DNA of 7,414 nucleotides from Draconibacterium sp. (GTDB taxonomy: Bacteria; Bacteroidota; Bacteroidia; Bacteroidales; Prolixibacteraceae), in NCBI GenBank assembly GCA_030595485.1, contig JAUVDE010000162.1, positions 1-7,414 of the forward strand. Reading direction: 5' to 3'. Under the pieces are notes generated by a model that worked only from the letters and a program-made list of their open reading frames with translations, made no database searches and was not told the origin of the DNA. Positions 1 to 5,526 of the stretch are shown here, piece by piece; the stretch's first letter is position 1; every line of letters begins with the position of its first letter. The translations under genes and the position numbers were made by a program.

Positions 1-100
1 GTTTCGCAATGTGGTCCAACTGAGTATTTTGCAAGAATTCACCAACTAAATCGGCTATTACAATGATCGCAAAAATAAAATGGAGTAAAATCTTTTTCAT
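1..100 (-). CDS. Membrane protein N-terminus, probable lysoplasmalogenase (YhhN/TMEM86 family), partial
   Basis: Reading minus from the ATG at 98-100, 33 codons run open to the window edge, so only the N-terminus is seen. It begins MKKILLHFIFAIIVIADLVG: two lysines, then a hydrophobic stretch (about residues 4-19) that fits a first membrane helix or signal anchor. The end of the visible part, roughly GEFLQNTQLDHIAK, resembles the start of YhhN-family proteins, where an acidic residue follows helix 1 and a conserved K-P-L motif comes soon after; the next codon begins with C, compatible with proline. Members of that family are multi-pass membrane proteins, and some hydrolyse the vinyl-ether bond of lysoplasmalogens. 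The family call is from memory of the pattern on a short fragment. It lies 127 bp downstream of hldD on the same strand; nothing else links the two. Confidence 0.5.
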   Translation of the reverse strand, partial: MKKILLHFIFAIIVIADLVGEFLQNTQLDHIAK

Positions 101-227
101 TTATTTGAATAATTCAATTTTATAAAATTAAGATTATTCCAGTGAAAAAGGAAATCAACAACGAAGAATATCATTTCAAACAAATGACAATCAGGTAGAT
201 AATGTATTTTTCACTTGATTTTTTAAT

Positions 228-1193
228 TTAATAACAAGCTTCGGCCATAAGGAAATCGCGAACGTATTCCTTTACACCATCCTCTAACTCGACAAATGGT
301 TTGGAGTAACCTACCTCGCGAAGTTTACTCACTTTTGCTTCAGTAAAATACTGATAACGACCGCGTAAATCAACTGGAGTATCGATAAATGATATATCAG
401 GATTCACTTTTATGCTATTAAAAACAGCCGTTGTTAAATCCAAAAACGATCGTGCTTTACCTGTGCCTACGTTGTAAATTCCAGAATTGTCCTGATTTTC
501 CATAAAGAACATCATAACATCGGCAATGTCTTCAACATAAATAAAATCGCGACTTTGTTCTCCGTCTTTATATGCTTTGTGATGCGAACGGAACAACTGC
601 ATTTTGCCTGTTTCCTGAATGGTTTTGTAAGCATGCAGTACCACCGATGCCATTCTTCCTTTATGATACTCGTTTGGTCCGTAAACATTAAAGAATTTCA
701 TTCCTGCCCAAAACGGAGGGGTACGAAATTGTTTTAATGCCCAAACATCAAAATCATGTTTCGACCAACCATACAAATTTAGTGGGCGCAAATCGGCAAT
801 GTTACGATGTGAATCAGAAAAGCCTTCCTCGCCATTACCATAGGTAGCAGCAGACGAAGCATATAATATTGGCACTTGAATTTCGGAACAGATATTCCAA
901 AGACGCTGAGTGTAAATTAAATTTAGTTGCTGATAGAGCTCTGGTTCCTGACCAACCGTGTCGGTACGGGCACCAAGATGAAAGATAAAATCAACGTCTT
1001 GAGCGTTTTTAATCAACCATTTAAAAAAGTTGTCGCGATCGATAAACTTCCGGTACTCCTTTCGTAGAAGATTTAGGTCTTTCCAGGGGTCATCAAACTT
1101 ATCAACTAAAATTAGGTCTTTGTATCCTGCTTTGTTGAGTTTACCTACTAAATAACTGCCGATAAAGCCGGCTGCTCCTGTTACAACTATCAT
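228..1193 (-). CDS. hldD: ADP-L-glycero-D-manno-heptose 6-epimerase
   Basis: This cytoplasmic short-chain dehydrogenase/reductase converts ADP-D-glycero-D-manno-heptose to the L-glycero epimer, the activated heptose used for the LPS inner core. At 321 aa it is near the usual 310-330. The N-terminal Rossmann fold opens with G6-A-A-G9-F-I-G12 for NADP binding. The SSAATYG segment lies at 113-119, the catalytic pair is Y141-x3-K145, and a second lysine, K178 in the HKGRMASV segment, matches the extra lysine HldD uses for its 6-epimerisation. Late family blocks NVGTGKARSF (241-250) and LRGRYQYFTEA (276-286) are intact. Around 203-216 a longer loop (SHHKAYKDGEQSRDF) replaces the shorter E. coli form, as I recall from other non-enteric members. 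No clear Shine-Dalgarno precedes the ATG, normal for Bacteroidota. No other LPS gene is in view. Confidence 0.93.
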   Translation of the reverse strand: MIVVTGAAGFIGSYLVGKLNKAGYKDLILVDKFDDPWKDLNLLRKEYRKFIDRDNFFKWLIKNAQDVDFIFHLGARTDTVGQEPELYQQLNLIYTQRLWNICSEIQVPILYASSAATYGNGEEGFSDSHRNIADLRPLNLYGWSKHDFDVWALKQFRTPPFWAGMKFFNVYGPNEYHKGRMASVVLHAYKTIQETGKMQLFRSHHKAYKDGEQSRDFIYVEDIADVMMFFMENQDNSGIYNVGTGKARSFLDLTTAVFNSIKVNPDISFIDTPVDLRGRYQYFTEAKVSKLREVGYSKPFVELEDGVKEYVRDFLMAEACY

Positions 1194-1321
1194 TTGTAAA
1201 GTGGTTTCGTTTGGTACAGCAAAAAACTCTGTTTTCTGAAAAAGTGGCTTTAATTATAGAAACTACCCTTTCTGTTTTTTATTGTACCAGCGGCAAATTA
1301 AATTTAACTTTTTTAAATAGG

Positions 1322-1329
1322 CAAAAATA
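1322..1329 (-). promoter_or_regulatory. Weak candidate -7 box upstream of hldD
   Basis: Read minus, these bases are TATTTTTG, an exact fit to the Bacteroidota -7 consensus TAnnTTTG, and would give hldD a leader of roughly 125 nt. No TTTG-like -33 element sits at the expected 19-base distance, and in sequence this AT-rich a chance match is likely. The rest of the 260-bp hldD-mqnB spacer shows no gene and no convincing terminator. Confidence 0.25.
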
Positions 1330-1453
1330 TCACTGATAAAAGATGAATAATTGTTGTTTTGGGTAGCTATTTTAGAATTAATTTAGGTTGGAGGCTAAAA
1401 ATCTTTCCTTCAAATTGTTTTTTCTGAATTTCATTCATTAACAATAAAAATGC

Positions 1454-2140
1454 TTATGTTATTGGAACAGAAACGTTCTGCAATACTTCAATCATATTTT
1501 CCTTCAAATTTTCAAGTGCTAAAGGAATGTTCCATTTTGAAGAATCACGAGGCTCGACATAATTTGATATTGCACGAATTTGATAACATTCTATTCCCAT
1601 CCAATTACAAGTATAACAAACAGCTGCTCCTTCCATTGATTCTACATGTGCAGTAAACTTGTGCTTAATTTCATCAATACTCAGCTTCCTTCCTAAACTT
1701 TTATTGATTGTAATTCCACGTGCTTTTCTTAAATTAATCCATCCATTTGAATTACTGGCTTTTAACACTCCGTTTTCAAAAGGAAACTCGTTTGCCTGCA
1801 TAAACCCAGCCTCGAAAAGCGTCAAAAACTCATCGTCCTTTTCAACTCCGAGGTCGGCAAATTCTTCTGAAACTACATTTACCACCTCTCCGATTTTCAG
1901 GTCTCGGGTAAAGCTTCCGGCAATTCCAATATTAATAACCCGTTCATATTTTTTTTCGTTCAGCGCATTACATAAATGAAAAGTTGTGAATGTTGTACCA
2001 ATTCCGGTGATCAGAATATCCATTTGCATATCTCCCATTCGATACTCCTTCAGCAGGTGGCTTTTTTCGTCCACTTTAACGAACTCATCAACAAGTAACT
2101 TTACTTCCATCCATGTTGCTGCAACAATTAATATTCTCAT
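1454..2140 (-). CDS. mqnB: Futalosine hydrolase (menaquinone biosynthesis)
   Basis: A cytosolic nucleosidase of the MTA/SAH nucleosidase fold that splits futalosine to hypoxanthine and dehypoxanthine futalosine, a step of the futalosine route to menaquinone. The 228-aa length is typical. E12 near the N-terminus fits the catalytic Glu position of the fold, INIGIAGSF (69-77) is the nucleoside-phosphorylase glycine motif, and VESMEGAA (166-173) is the ribose-binding block. Two stretches separate it from MTA/SAH nucleosidase: FADLGVEKDDEF (94-105) after the glycine motif, and RAISNYVEPRDSSKWN (189-204), where N193 stands where MTAN has its catalytic Asp (RAISD). An AGAGG purine stretch lies about 13 bases before the ATG. 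It is divergent from folE across 100 bp. No other mqn gene is in the window, as expected if the pathway is scattered. MTA/SAH nucleosidase is the alternative but fits less well. Confidence 0.88.
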   Translation of the reverse strand: MRILIVAATWMEVKLLVDEFVKVDEKSHLLKEYRMGDMQMDILITGIGTTFTTFHLCNALNEKKYERVINIGIAGSFTRDLKIGEVVNVVSEEFADLGVEKDDEFLTLFEAGFMQANEFPFENGVLKASNSNGWINLRKARGITINKSLGRKLSIDEIKHKFTAHVESMEGAAVCYTCNWMGIECYQIRAISNYVEPRDSSKWNIPLALENLKENMIEVLQNVSVPIT

Positions 2141-2210
2141 ATCTTCAAGCCTCTTTTTTACTAATCATGAATTCATATATGCTTTCATACTGTTTTTATG
2201 AAAAAAAGTT

Positions 2211-2218
2211 AATCTTTG
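2211..2218 (+). promoter_or_regulatory. Weak candidate -7 box for folE in the mqnB-folE divergent spacer
   Basis: AATCTTTG differs at its first base from the Bacteroidota -7 consensus TAnnTTTG and would start transcription near 2225, leaving a leader of about 15 nt before the folE ATG at 2241. A T-rich TGTTTTTA at 2191-2198 could serve as a degenerate -33 element. The 100-bp spacer must hold promoters for both genes, but I found no clear minus-strand match for mqnB. Confidence 0.28.
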
Positions 2219-2240
2219 TATCAAATTTAATTGAAATAAA

Positions 2241-2864
2241 ATGTGCTCACCGAAATCTGATAGCTCAAACGGTTACCAAAGAATTGATGTTTACGACGAA
2301 GAATCGACAAATTTACTTTCAGAACATTACCAACAGGTTTTAGAAATAGTTGGCGAAGATGCAACAAGAGAAGGTTTAGTTAAAACACCTGAAAGAGTTG
2401 CCAAAGCCATGCAGTTCTTGCTACAAGGTTACAAAATAGATCCGGTTGAGATTCTAAAATCAGCCATGTTTAAAGAAGATTACCGCCAAATGGTAATTGT
2501 TAAAGACATTGAGATTTTTTCGATGTGCGAGCACCACATGCTTCCGTTTATTGGTAAAGCACATGTTGCCTACATTCCGAACGGCACCATTACTGGCTTA
2601 AGCAAAATTGCACGTGTAGTTGATGTTTTTGCCCGTCGTTTACAAGTACAAGAACGCTTAACAACCCAAATTAAAGATTGTATTCAAGACACACTAAAAC
2701 CTTTGGGAGTTGCTGTTGTAATTGAGGCTCAGCATCTTTGCATGCAAATGCGTGGTGTTCAAAAGCAACATTCAATTACTACAACTTCCGATTTTACCGG
2801 AGCTTTCGAGAAAGTGGCAACTCGCGAAGAATTTATTAAATTGATTAGTGCTAAATTGAATTAA
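2241..2864 (+). CDS. folE: GTP cyclohydrolase I
   Basis: FolE opens GTP to 7,8-dihydroneopterin triphosphate plus formate, the first step of tetrahydrofolate and pterin synthesis (and in many bacteria of queuosine precursors). It is a cytosolic homodecamer with one zinc per subunit. The 207-aa product carries every signature: TPERVAKAM (49-57), the zinc-site motif SMCEHHMLPF (94-103) giving ligands C96 and H99, third ligand C167 in HLCMQMRGVQ (165-174), GLSKIARVVDVFARRLQ (119-135), and QERLTTQI (137-144). The start is firm: an in-frame TGA at 2232-2234 lies just upstream and the next in-frame Met is residue 57, inside the conserved domain. Residues 1-25 are a variable N-terminal extension. 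There is no Shine-Dalgarno. Followed at once by a strong hairpin, so probably monocistronic. Confidence 0.96.
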   Translation: MCSPKSDSSNGYQRIDVYDEESTNLLSEHYQQVLEIVGEDATREGLVKTPERVAKAMQFLLQGYKIDPVEILKSAMFKEDYRQMVIVKDIEIFSMCEHHMLPFIGKAHVAYIPNGTITGLSKIARVVDVFARRLQVQERLTTQIKDCIQDTLKPLGVAVVIEAQHLCMQMRGVQKQHSITTTSDFTGAFEKVATREEFIKLISAKLN

Positions 2865-2885
2865 GCAAATAAGATTATACAAATC

Positions 2886-2929
2886 AAAAGAGACTTCCTA
2901 GTTTTATTAGATTCCAAGAAGTCTCTTTT
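2886..2929. terminator. Bidirectional intrinsic terminator between folE and lactonase gene
   Basis: A perfect 12-bp inverted repeat, AAAAGAGACTTC (2886-2897) and GAAGTCTCTTTT (2918-2929), encloses a 20-base loop. On the plus strand the right arm runs into TTTTTG after folE. On the minus strand the other arm also ends in four Ts, so the same hairpin can stop the lactonase gene, whose stop codon is at 2957-2959. The position between convergent stops supports the call. Confidence 0.85.
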
Positions 2930-2956
2930 TGTTTACAATACTCTCTTCGTATGCTT

Positions 2957-4063
2957 TTACAAGAACTCAATACAAACCGGCGATGGTAAGCTTAGTTTTT
3001 TGCCTGTAAATTCAGGTATTCCCGTTTTAGAATTTATCTTAAAAACAGTAATATCATTACTTTTCTGATTAGCGACTAACATCCACTTTCCTCCCGGTAT
3101 TAAACCAAAGTTCCGTGGCCAATTTCCTTCCACGGATACCGTTCCTGTAGATTTTAGTTTTTGGTCTCTTTTACTCACACTAAAAACGGCAATTGAGTTG
3201 TGTCCCCGGTTGGAAGCATACACAAAATTTCCATTCTTCGAAACATGGATATCAGCACAATAACTAACTCCAGTAAAGTCTTTGGGCAAAGTCGATATAT
3301 TCTGCGCCACTTCCCAACCACTAGAACCTTTTCGTAGCGCACTAATACTAGAGTTTAATTCGTTAATCACATAAATAAGCTCTTTTTTAGGATGAAAATC
3401 AAAATGACGCGGTCCTGCTCCTGCAGGAAGTTTAACAAAGGACGGATTTGATTTTTTCAACTCACCATTTTCCAGTTTGTAAATATCCAAGTGGTCAGTT
3501 CCCAAGTCGGCACTATAAACCTGATTATTATAAGGCGAGAATTTTACAGAATGTGCATGTGGTTTATTTTGTCGTTTTTCATTAATGCTTGTTCCTTTAT
3601 TCACATTTACTGAACTTGCTTCTTGCAAGGAACCATTCTTTGACACGGGGTAAAGCGAAGTCGTTCCTCCACCATAAGTGGCTGTAGCCACAAATTTTCC
3701 ATCAGCAGAAACATCAACATGGCACGGGCCATTCCCATTTGAGCTTTGCTTATTTAGCAAGGTCAAATCGAAATTACCCTCAACTTTGTACGAATAAATA
3801 AAACTGCCTTTATCCCCTGCTTCCGAAACAGAATACAAGAAATTCTTGTTGGGCGACAATTTTACAAATGAAGGATTTTCAATTCCATTAAATGATCTTT
3901 CTAGTTTAATGTCACCCGTTTCAGGACTAAATGAACATAAATATATTCCTTCGGCACCAGCGGAAGTATAAGCTCCCACATAAAATTTCACCTGATTAAT
4001 TTGCTGGGCAAAGATTATAGTAGTAATCAATAAAGCAAATACAAACAATATAGAACGTTTCAT
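2957..4063 (-). CDS. Exported lactonase-family (6-phosphogluconolactonase-like) seven-bladed beta-propeller protein
   Basis: 368 aa. The first 20 residues are a signal peptide: MKR, a hydrophobic core (about 4-18), then FAQ with likely cleavage near residue 19-21. The rest is a lactonase-family propeller of the YbhE/Pgl type with repeated blade strands. Recognisable blocks are GPCHVDVSADGKFV (112-125), KPHAHSVKFSP (167-177), GAGPRHFDFHP (215-225), VYASNRGHNSIAVF (281-294) and, in the last blades, NWPRNFGLIPGGKWM (314-328) followed by VANQKSNDITVF. In E. coli the cytosolic homologue hydrolyses 6-phosphogluconolactone. Export makes that role unlikely here; I infer a periplasmic or outer-membrane-associated protein acting on some sugar lactone or other small substrate, still unknown. 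It is complete, with no sign of frameshift. Convergent with folE and divergent from the CDGSH gene. Confidence is high for the fold, low for substrate. Confidence 0.85.
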   Translation of the reverse strand: MKRSILFVFALLITTIIFAQQINQVKFYVGAYTSAGAEGIYLCSFSPETGDIKLERSFNGIENPSFVKLSPNKNFLYSVSEAGDKGSFIYSYKVEGNFDLTLLNKQSSNGNGPCHVDVSADGKFVATATYGGGTTSLYPVSKNGSLQEASSVNVNKGTSINEKRQNKPHAHSVKFSPYNNQVYSADLGTDHLDIYKLENGELKKSNPSFVKLPAGAGPRHFDFHPKKELIYVINELNSSISALRKGSSGWEVAQNISTLPKDFTGVSYCADIHVSKNGNFVYASNRGHNSIAVFSVSKRDQKLKSTGTVSVEGNWPRNFGLIPGGKWMLVANQKSNDITVFKINSKTGIPEFTGKKLSLPSPVCIEFL

Positions 4064-4109
4064 GTTTTAAAGTTAAGTTGAACAAAATGCTAATTTAACA
4101 AGAAAAGAG
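4064..4109. promoter_or_regulatory. 46-bp divergent spacer between lactonase and CDGSH genes
   Basis: The two start codons face away from each other with only 46 AT-rich bases between. Any separate promoters must overlap here or reach into the opposite coding region. I see no exact TAnnTTTG on either strand; the minus strand has a loose GCATTTTG at about 4083-4090. The purine run AGAAAAGAG at 4101-4109 abuts the CDGSH start and may act as a weak ribosome site. Confidence 0.35.
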
Positions 4110-4346
4110 ATGGAAAAACCTGTAATTGCAGAAAAAGCACCTAAAATGCTAAGCCTTGAGCCGGGAACCTATTTCTGGTGTTCGTGCGGAAAAAGTAAAA
4201 ACCAACCCTTTTGCGATGGTTCGCATCAAGGTTCCGATTTTACACCAATTCCATTTACAGTTGATGAGAAAAAAGATTTTTGGTTATGCCAGTGCAAACA
4301 TTCGGGCAATAAACCTTTTTGCGATGGCAAACACCGGAAAATATAA
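4110..4346 (+). CDS. Small protein with two CDGSH iron-sulfur motifs
   Basis: 78 aa, soluble, no signal peptide or membrane segment. Two copies of the CDGSH signature C-x-C-x2-S-x3-P-x-C-D-G-x-H are present: C24, C26, C35, H39 (ending CDGSH) and C60, C62, C71, H75 (ending CDGKH). Each three-Cys one-His set binds a [2Fe-2S] cluster in characterised members, so one chain should hold two clusters, like the CISD3/MiNT type and bacterial tandem proteins, rather than the single-motif dimeric mitoNEET type. The lysine before the second His departs from the usual S/T/A. Such proteins are linked to electron or cluster transfer; the exact job is unknown. The stop is 28 bp from the convergent stop of the flavin reductase-rubredoxin gene, another redox protein, but they are on opposite strands so not co-transcribed. 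Confidence 0.92.
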   Translation: MEKPVIAEKAPKMLSLEPGTYFWCSCGKSKNQPFCDGSHQGSDFTPIPFTVDEKKDFWLCQCKHSGNKPFCDGKHRKI

Positions 4347-4349
4347 AAA

Positions 4350-4365
4350 GGCATCCGAGGATGCC
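4350..4365 (-). terminator. Intrinsic terminator in the 28-bp gap between convergent stops
   Basis: GGCATC (4350-4355) and GATGCC (4360-4365) form a GC-rich stem closed by a CGAG tetraloop. Read minus, the stem is followed by TTTTTATATTTT, a good U-tract, so it best serves the flavin reductase-rubredoxin gene ending at 4375. The plus side (CTTCATTAATT) is a poor U-tract, so termination of the CDGSH gene here would be weaker. On the minus strand the U-tract falls over the last codons of the CDGSH gene. Confidence 0.75.
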
Positions 4366-4374
4366 CTTCATTAA

Positions 4375-5118
4375 TTATTCTACTTTGGTAAAAAAGTCTT
4401 TTCCTGCAGTACACAGCGGACAGGCATAATCTTCCGGCAAATCCTCAAATGCAGTTCCCGGAGCAATTCCATTGGCTGGGTCACCTTCTTCTGGATCGTA
4501 TTGATAACCACAAATATTACAAGAATAAACACCATCACCGTTCGCTTCCATTTCTTCGACTTCGGCTGGTTTTACCTCCTCAACATCAGGCTCCGGTTCA
4601 TCTTCCAACTTGTCCTCATCAATATAAGTAGGCGCATTTTTAGGTGAACGCATTTTATATTTTTCGTGGTAATAATCATAAGTTAAAGCTTCTGCGTTCG
4701 AAAGCACATCGCCATCAACCACTTCAGCTATAATCAAAACATGCGATCCTACATCCACTGAGTTCAATACCTGACAATCGAACCATGCAACCGATGAATC
4801 AATTACAATAGGTGCACCGGTTTTCGCAGTTATAGTTTCAACACCGGCAAATTTATCAATATCTGTACTCGACATAAATCCAAACTTACCAATCAGCGAC
4901 GTATCTACTTCCTTTTTCAAGACAGAAATTGAAAATTTCTTACTGTCTAAAATCTTCATTAGCGAATAATTATTCTTGTTGCAACTTAGAGCAATTTTCG
5001 AAGGTTCGGCAGTAATCTGAAAAGCAGTATTCGCGATATAACCAACTTTTTCACCTTCGAACTCAGTAGCTATTATATATAATCCGTATGATAATTTATG
5101 AAAGGCGGAGTAATTCAT
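4375..5118 (-). CDS. Flavin reductase-rubredoxin fusion (high-molecular-weight rubredoxin type)
   Basis: 247 aa in three parts. Residues 1 to about 155 are a flavin reductase-like FMN-binding domain: opening HKLSYGLYIIAT, NTAFQITAEPSKIALSCNKNN (30-50), and FDCQV (113-117) then HVLIIAEVVDGDV (126-138). Residues about 165-195 are a very acidic, Pro/Glu-rich linker. Residues 198-247 are a rubredoxin with the iron ligands C200-x2-C203 and C233-x2-C236, plus GYQYDPEEGDP and AFEDLPEDYACPLC. The same arrangement is known as Hrb in Moorella thermoacetica, where it passes electrons from NADH to a flavodiiron protein that reduces NO or O2. I infer a similar cytosolic role; no flavodiiron gene is in the window. 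The second rubredoxin knuckle reads CPLCT where CPxCG is usual. A good ribosome site, AGGAAG, sits just before the ATG. Confidence 0.88.
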   Translation of the reverse strand: MNYSAFHKLSYGLYIIATEFEGEKVGYIANTAFQITAEPSKIALSCNKNNYSLMKILDSKKFSISVLKKEVDTSLIGKFGFMSSTDIDKFAGVETITAKTGAPIVIDSSVAWFDCQVLNSVDVGSHVLIIAEVVDGDVLSNAEALTYDYYHEKYKMRSPKNAPTYIDEDKLEDEPEPDVEEVKPAEVEEMEANGDGVYSCNICGYQYDPEEGDPANGIAPGTAFEDLPEDYACPLCTAGKDFFTKVE

Positions 5119-5310
5119 TCTTCCTGTTTTATGATTTTTATTCGCTTAAATCTAAGAATAGATTTCCACATACCTACTTAATCAAACGTTTATTTATTTC
5201 ATTTGAATTCGCACTTTACTGTAATACACATTGACACTGCCACCTACAAACAATAATTCACCAAGACAACAGCCTTCACTTAAACAATAAACATTATTCT
5301 GACTAAAAAA

Positions 5311-5333
5311 TTAGCACTAATAAACTGTGCTAA
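5311..5333. repeat. Inverted repeat TTAGCAC-N9-GTGCTAA, candidate operator or enhancer
   Basis: TTAGCAC (5311-5317) and GTGCTAA (5327-5333) are perfect 7-bp arms around nine bases. It is not followed by a U-tract and lies far from either gene end, so a terminator is unlikely. Its centre is about 205 bp upstream of the activator start and also about 200 bp from the flavin reductase start. The form, a spaced dyad with GCAC/GTGC cores, recalls NtrC-family enhancer sites (TGCAC-N-GTGCA-like), which is an inference only. Confidence 0.5.
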
Positions 5334-5337
5334 ATAG

Positions 5338-5373
5338 AAATGAATAAATGAATATTTTAGATTTCAAATGAAT
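5338..5373 (+). repeat. Three copies of AAATGAAT, two in tandem
   Basis: AAATGAAT occurs at 5338-5345 and directly again at 5346-5353, then at 5366-5373. The spacing from the second to the third copy is 20 bases, about two helical turns. This could be a binding array or just low-complexity AT sequence. Confidence 0.4.
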
Positions 5374-5410
5374 GAACAACACTCAAATTTTCAGTAATAT
5401 CTACTCCAAG

Positions 5411-5432
5411 ATTTCAAGACATTTTTTGAAAT
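5411..5432. repeat. Inverted repeat ATTTCAA-N8-TTGAAAT with an extra upstream copy
   Basis: ATTTCAA (5411-5417) and TTGAAAT (5426-5432) are perfect 7-bp arms eight bases apart. The left arm with its flank, AGATTTCAA, is also found at 5359-5367, exactly 50 bp upstream of the copy at 5409-5417. A looser dyad GGAAAT (5435-5440) and ATTTCC (5452-5457) follows. All sit 20-120 bp upstream of the promoter candidate of the regulator gene, a reasonable place for operator sites. Confidence 0.4.
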
Positions 5433-5474
5433 TGGGAAATTATACTGAAATATTTCCAAAATCTGGACAAATAG

Positions 5475-5505
5475 TTTGTATCCTGTTTCATTTTGGCTAT
5501 TTTTA
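5475..5505 (+). promoter_or_regulatory. Candidate Bacteroidota housekeeping promoter for the sigma-54 activator gene
   Basis: A -33 element TTTG at 5475-5478 is followed, after exactly 19 bases, by TATTTTTA at 5498-5505, which matches the -7 consensus TAnnTTTG except its last base. Transcription would begin near 5510, giving a leader of about 17 nt before the ATG at 5527. The spacing match makes this the best promoter candidate in the window. Confidence 0.5.
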
Positions 5506-5526
5506 GATTCTTAATACACTAATGAT

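Larger units (their letters stand above)
5119..5526. other. 408-bp AT-rich non-coding region with several dyads
   Basis: No open frame of credible length or composition lies here on either strand; ATGs at 5340 and 5368 reach stops within ten codons. It separates two divergent genes (flavin reductase-rubredoxin and the sigma-54 activator) and is the longest non-coding stretch in the window, far longer than needed for two simple promoters. It holds a TTAGCAC dyad, ATTTCAA repeats, a short direct repeat and a promoter candidate, listed separately. I found no GG-N10-GC sigma-54 promoter for the activator gene on the plus strand. On the minus strand AACGTTTG (5183-5190) is one base off the -7 consensus for the flavin reductase gene but lacks a -33 match. 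Confidence 0.6.

Noticed and set aside
171..187. TCATTT-CAAAC-AAATGA hairpin downstream of hldD
   Set aside because: Only six AT-rich pairs and no U-tract directly after on the minus strand; too weak to call a terminator.
1659..1979. Plus-strand open frame of 106 codons opposite mqnB, and a smaller one at 1450-1656
   Set aside because: They are antisense to a clear mqnB and show no family motif; the product is rich in Ser/Phe/Ile as expected from the reverse of a real gene.
2114..2126. TGTTGC-T-GCAACA palindrome near the start of mqnB
   Set aside because: It lies inside the codons for the conserved N-terminal AAT region and fits coding sequence; no further sign of an operator.
2113..2343. 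Plus-strand frame starting inside mqnB and overlapping the start of folE
   Set aside because: The folE frame has all catalytic motifs and a fixed start at 2241; this other frame has no recognisable domain.
4156..4414. Overlapping frames on both strands across the CDGSH gene
   Set aside because: Shadows of the two-motif CDGSH frame and of the convergent gap; no features of their own.
5434..5508. Possible sigma-54 promoter (GG-N10-GC) before the activator gene
   Set aside because: The GG pairs at 5434-5436 and 5495-5496 are not followed by GC at the required distance, whereas a TTTG-N19-TATTTTTA match fits a housekeeping promoter.
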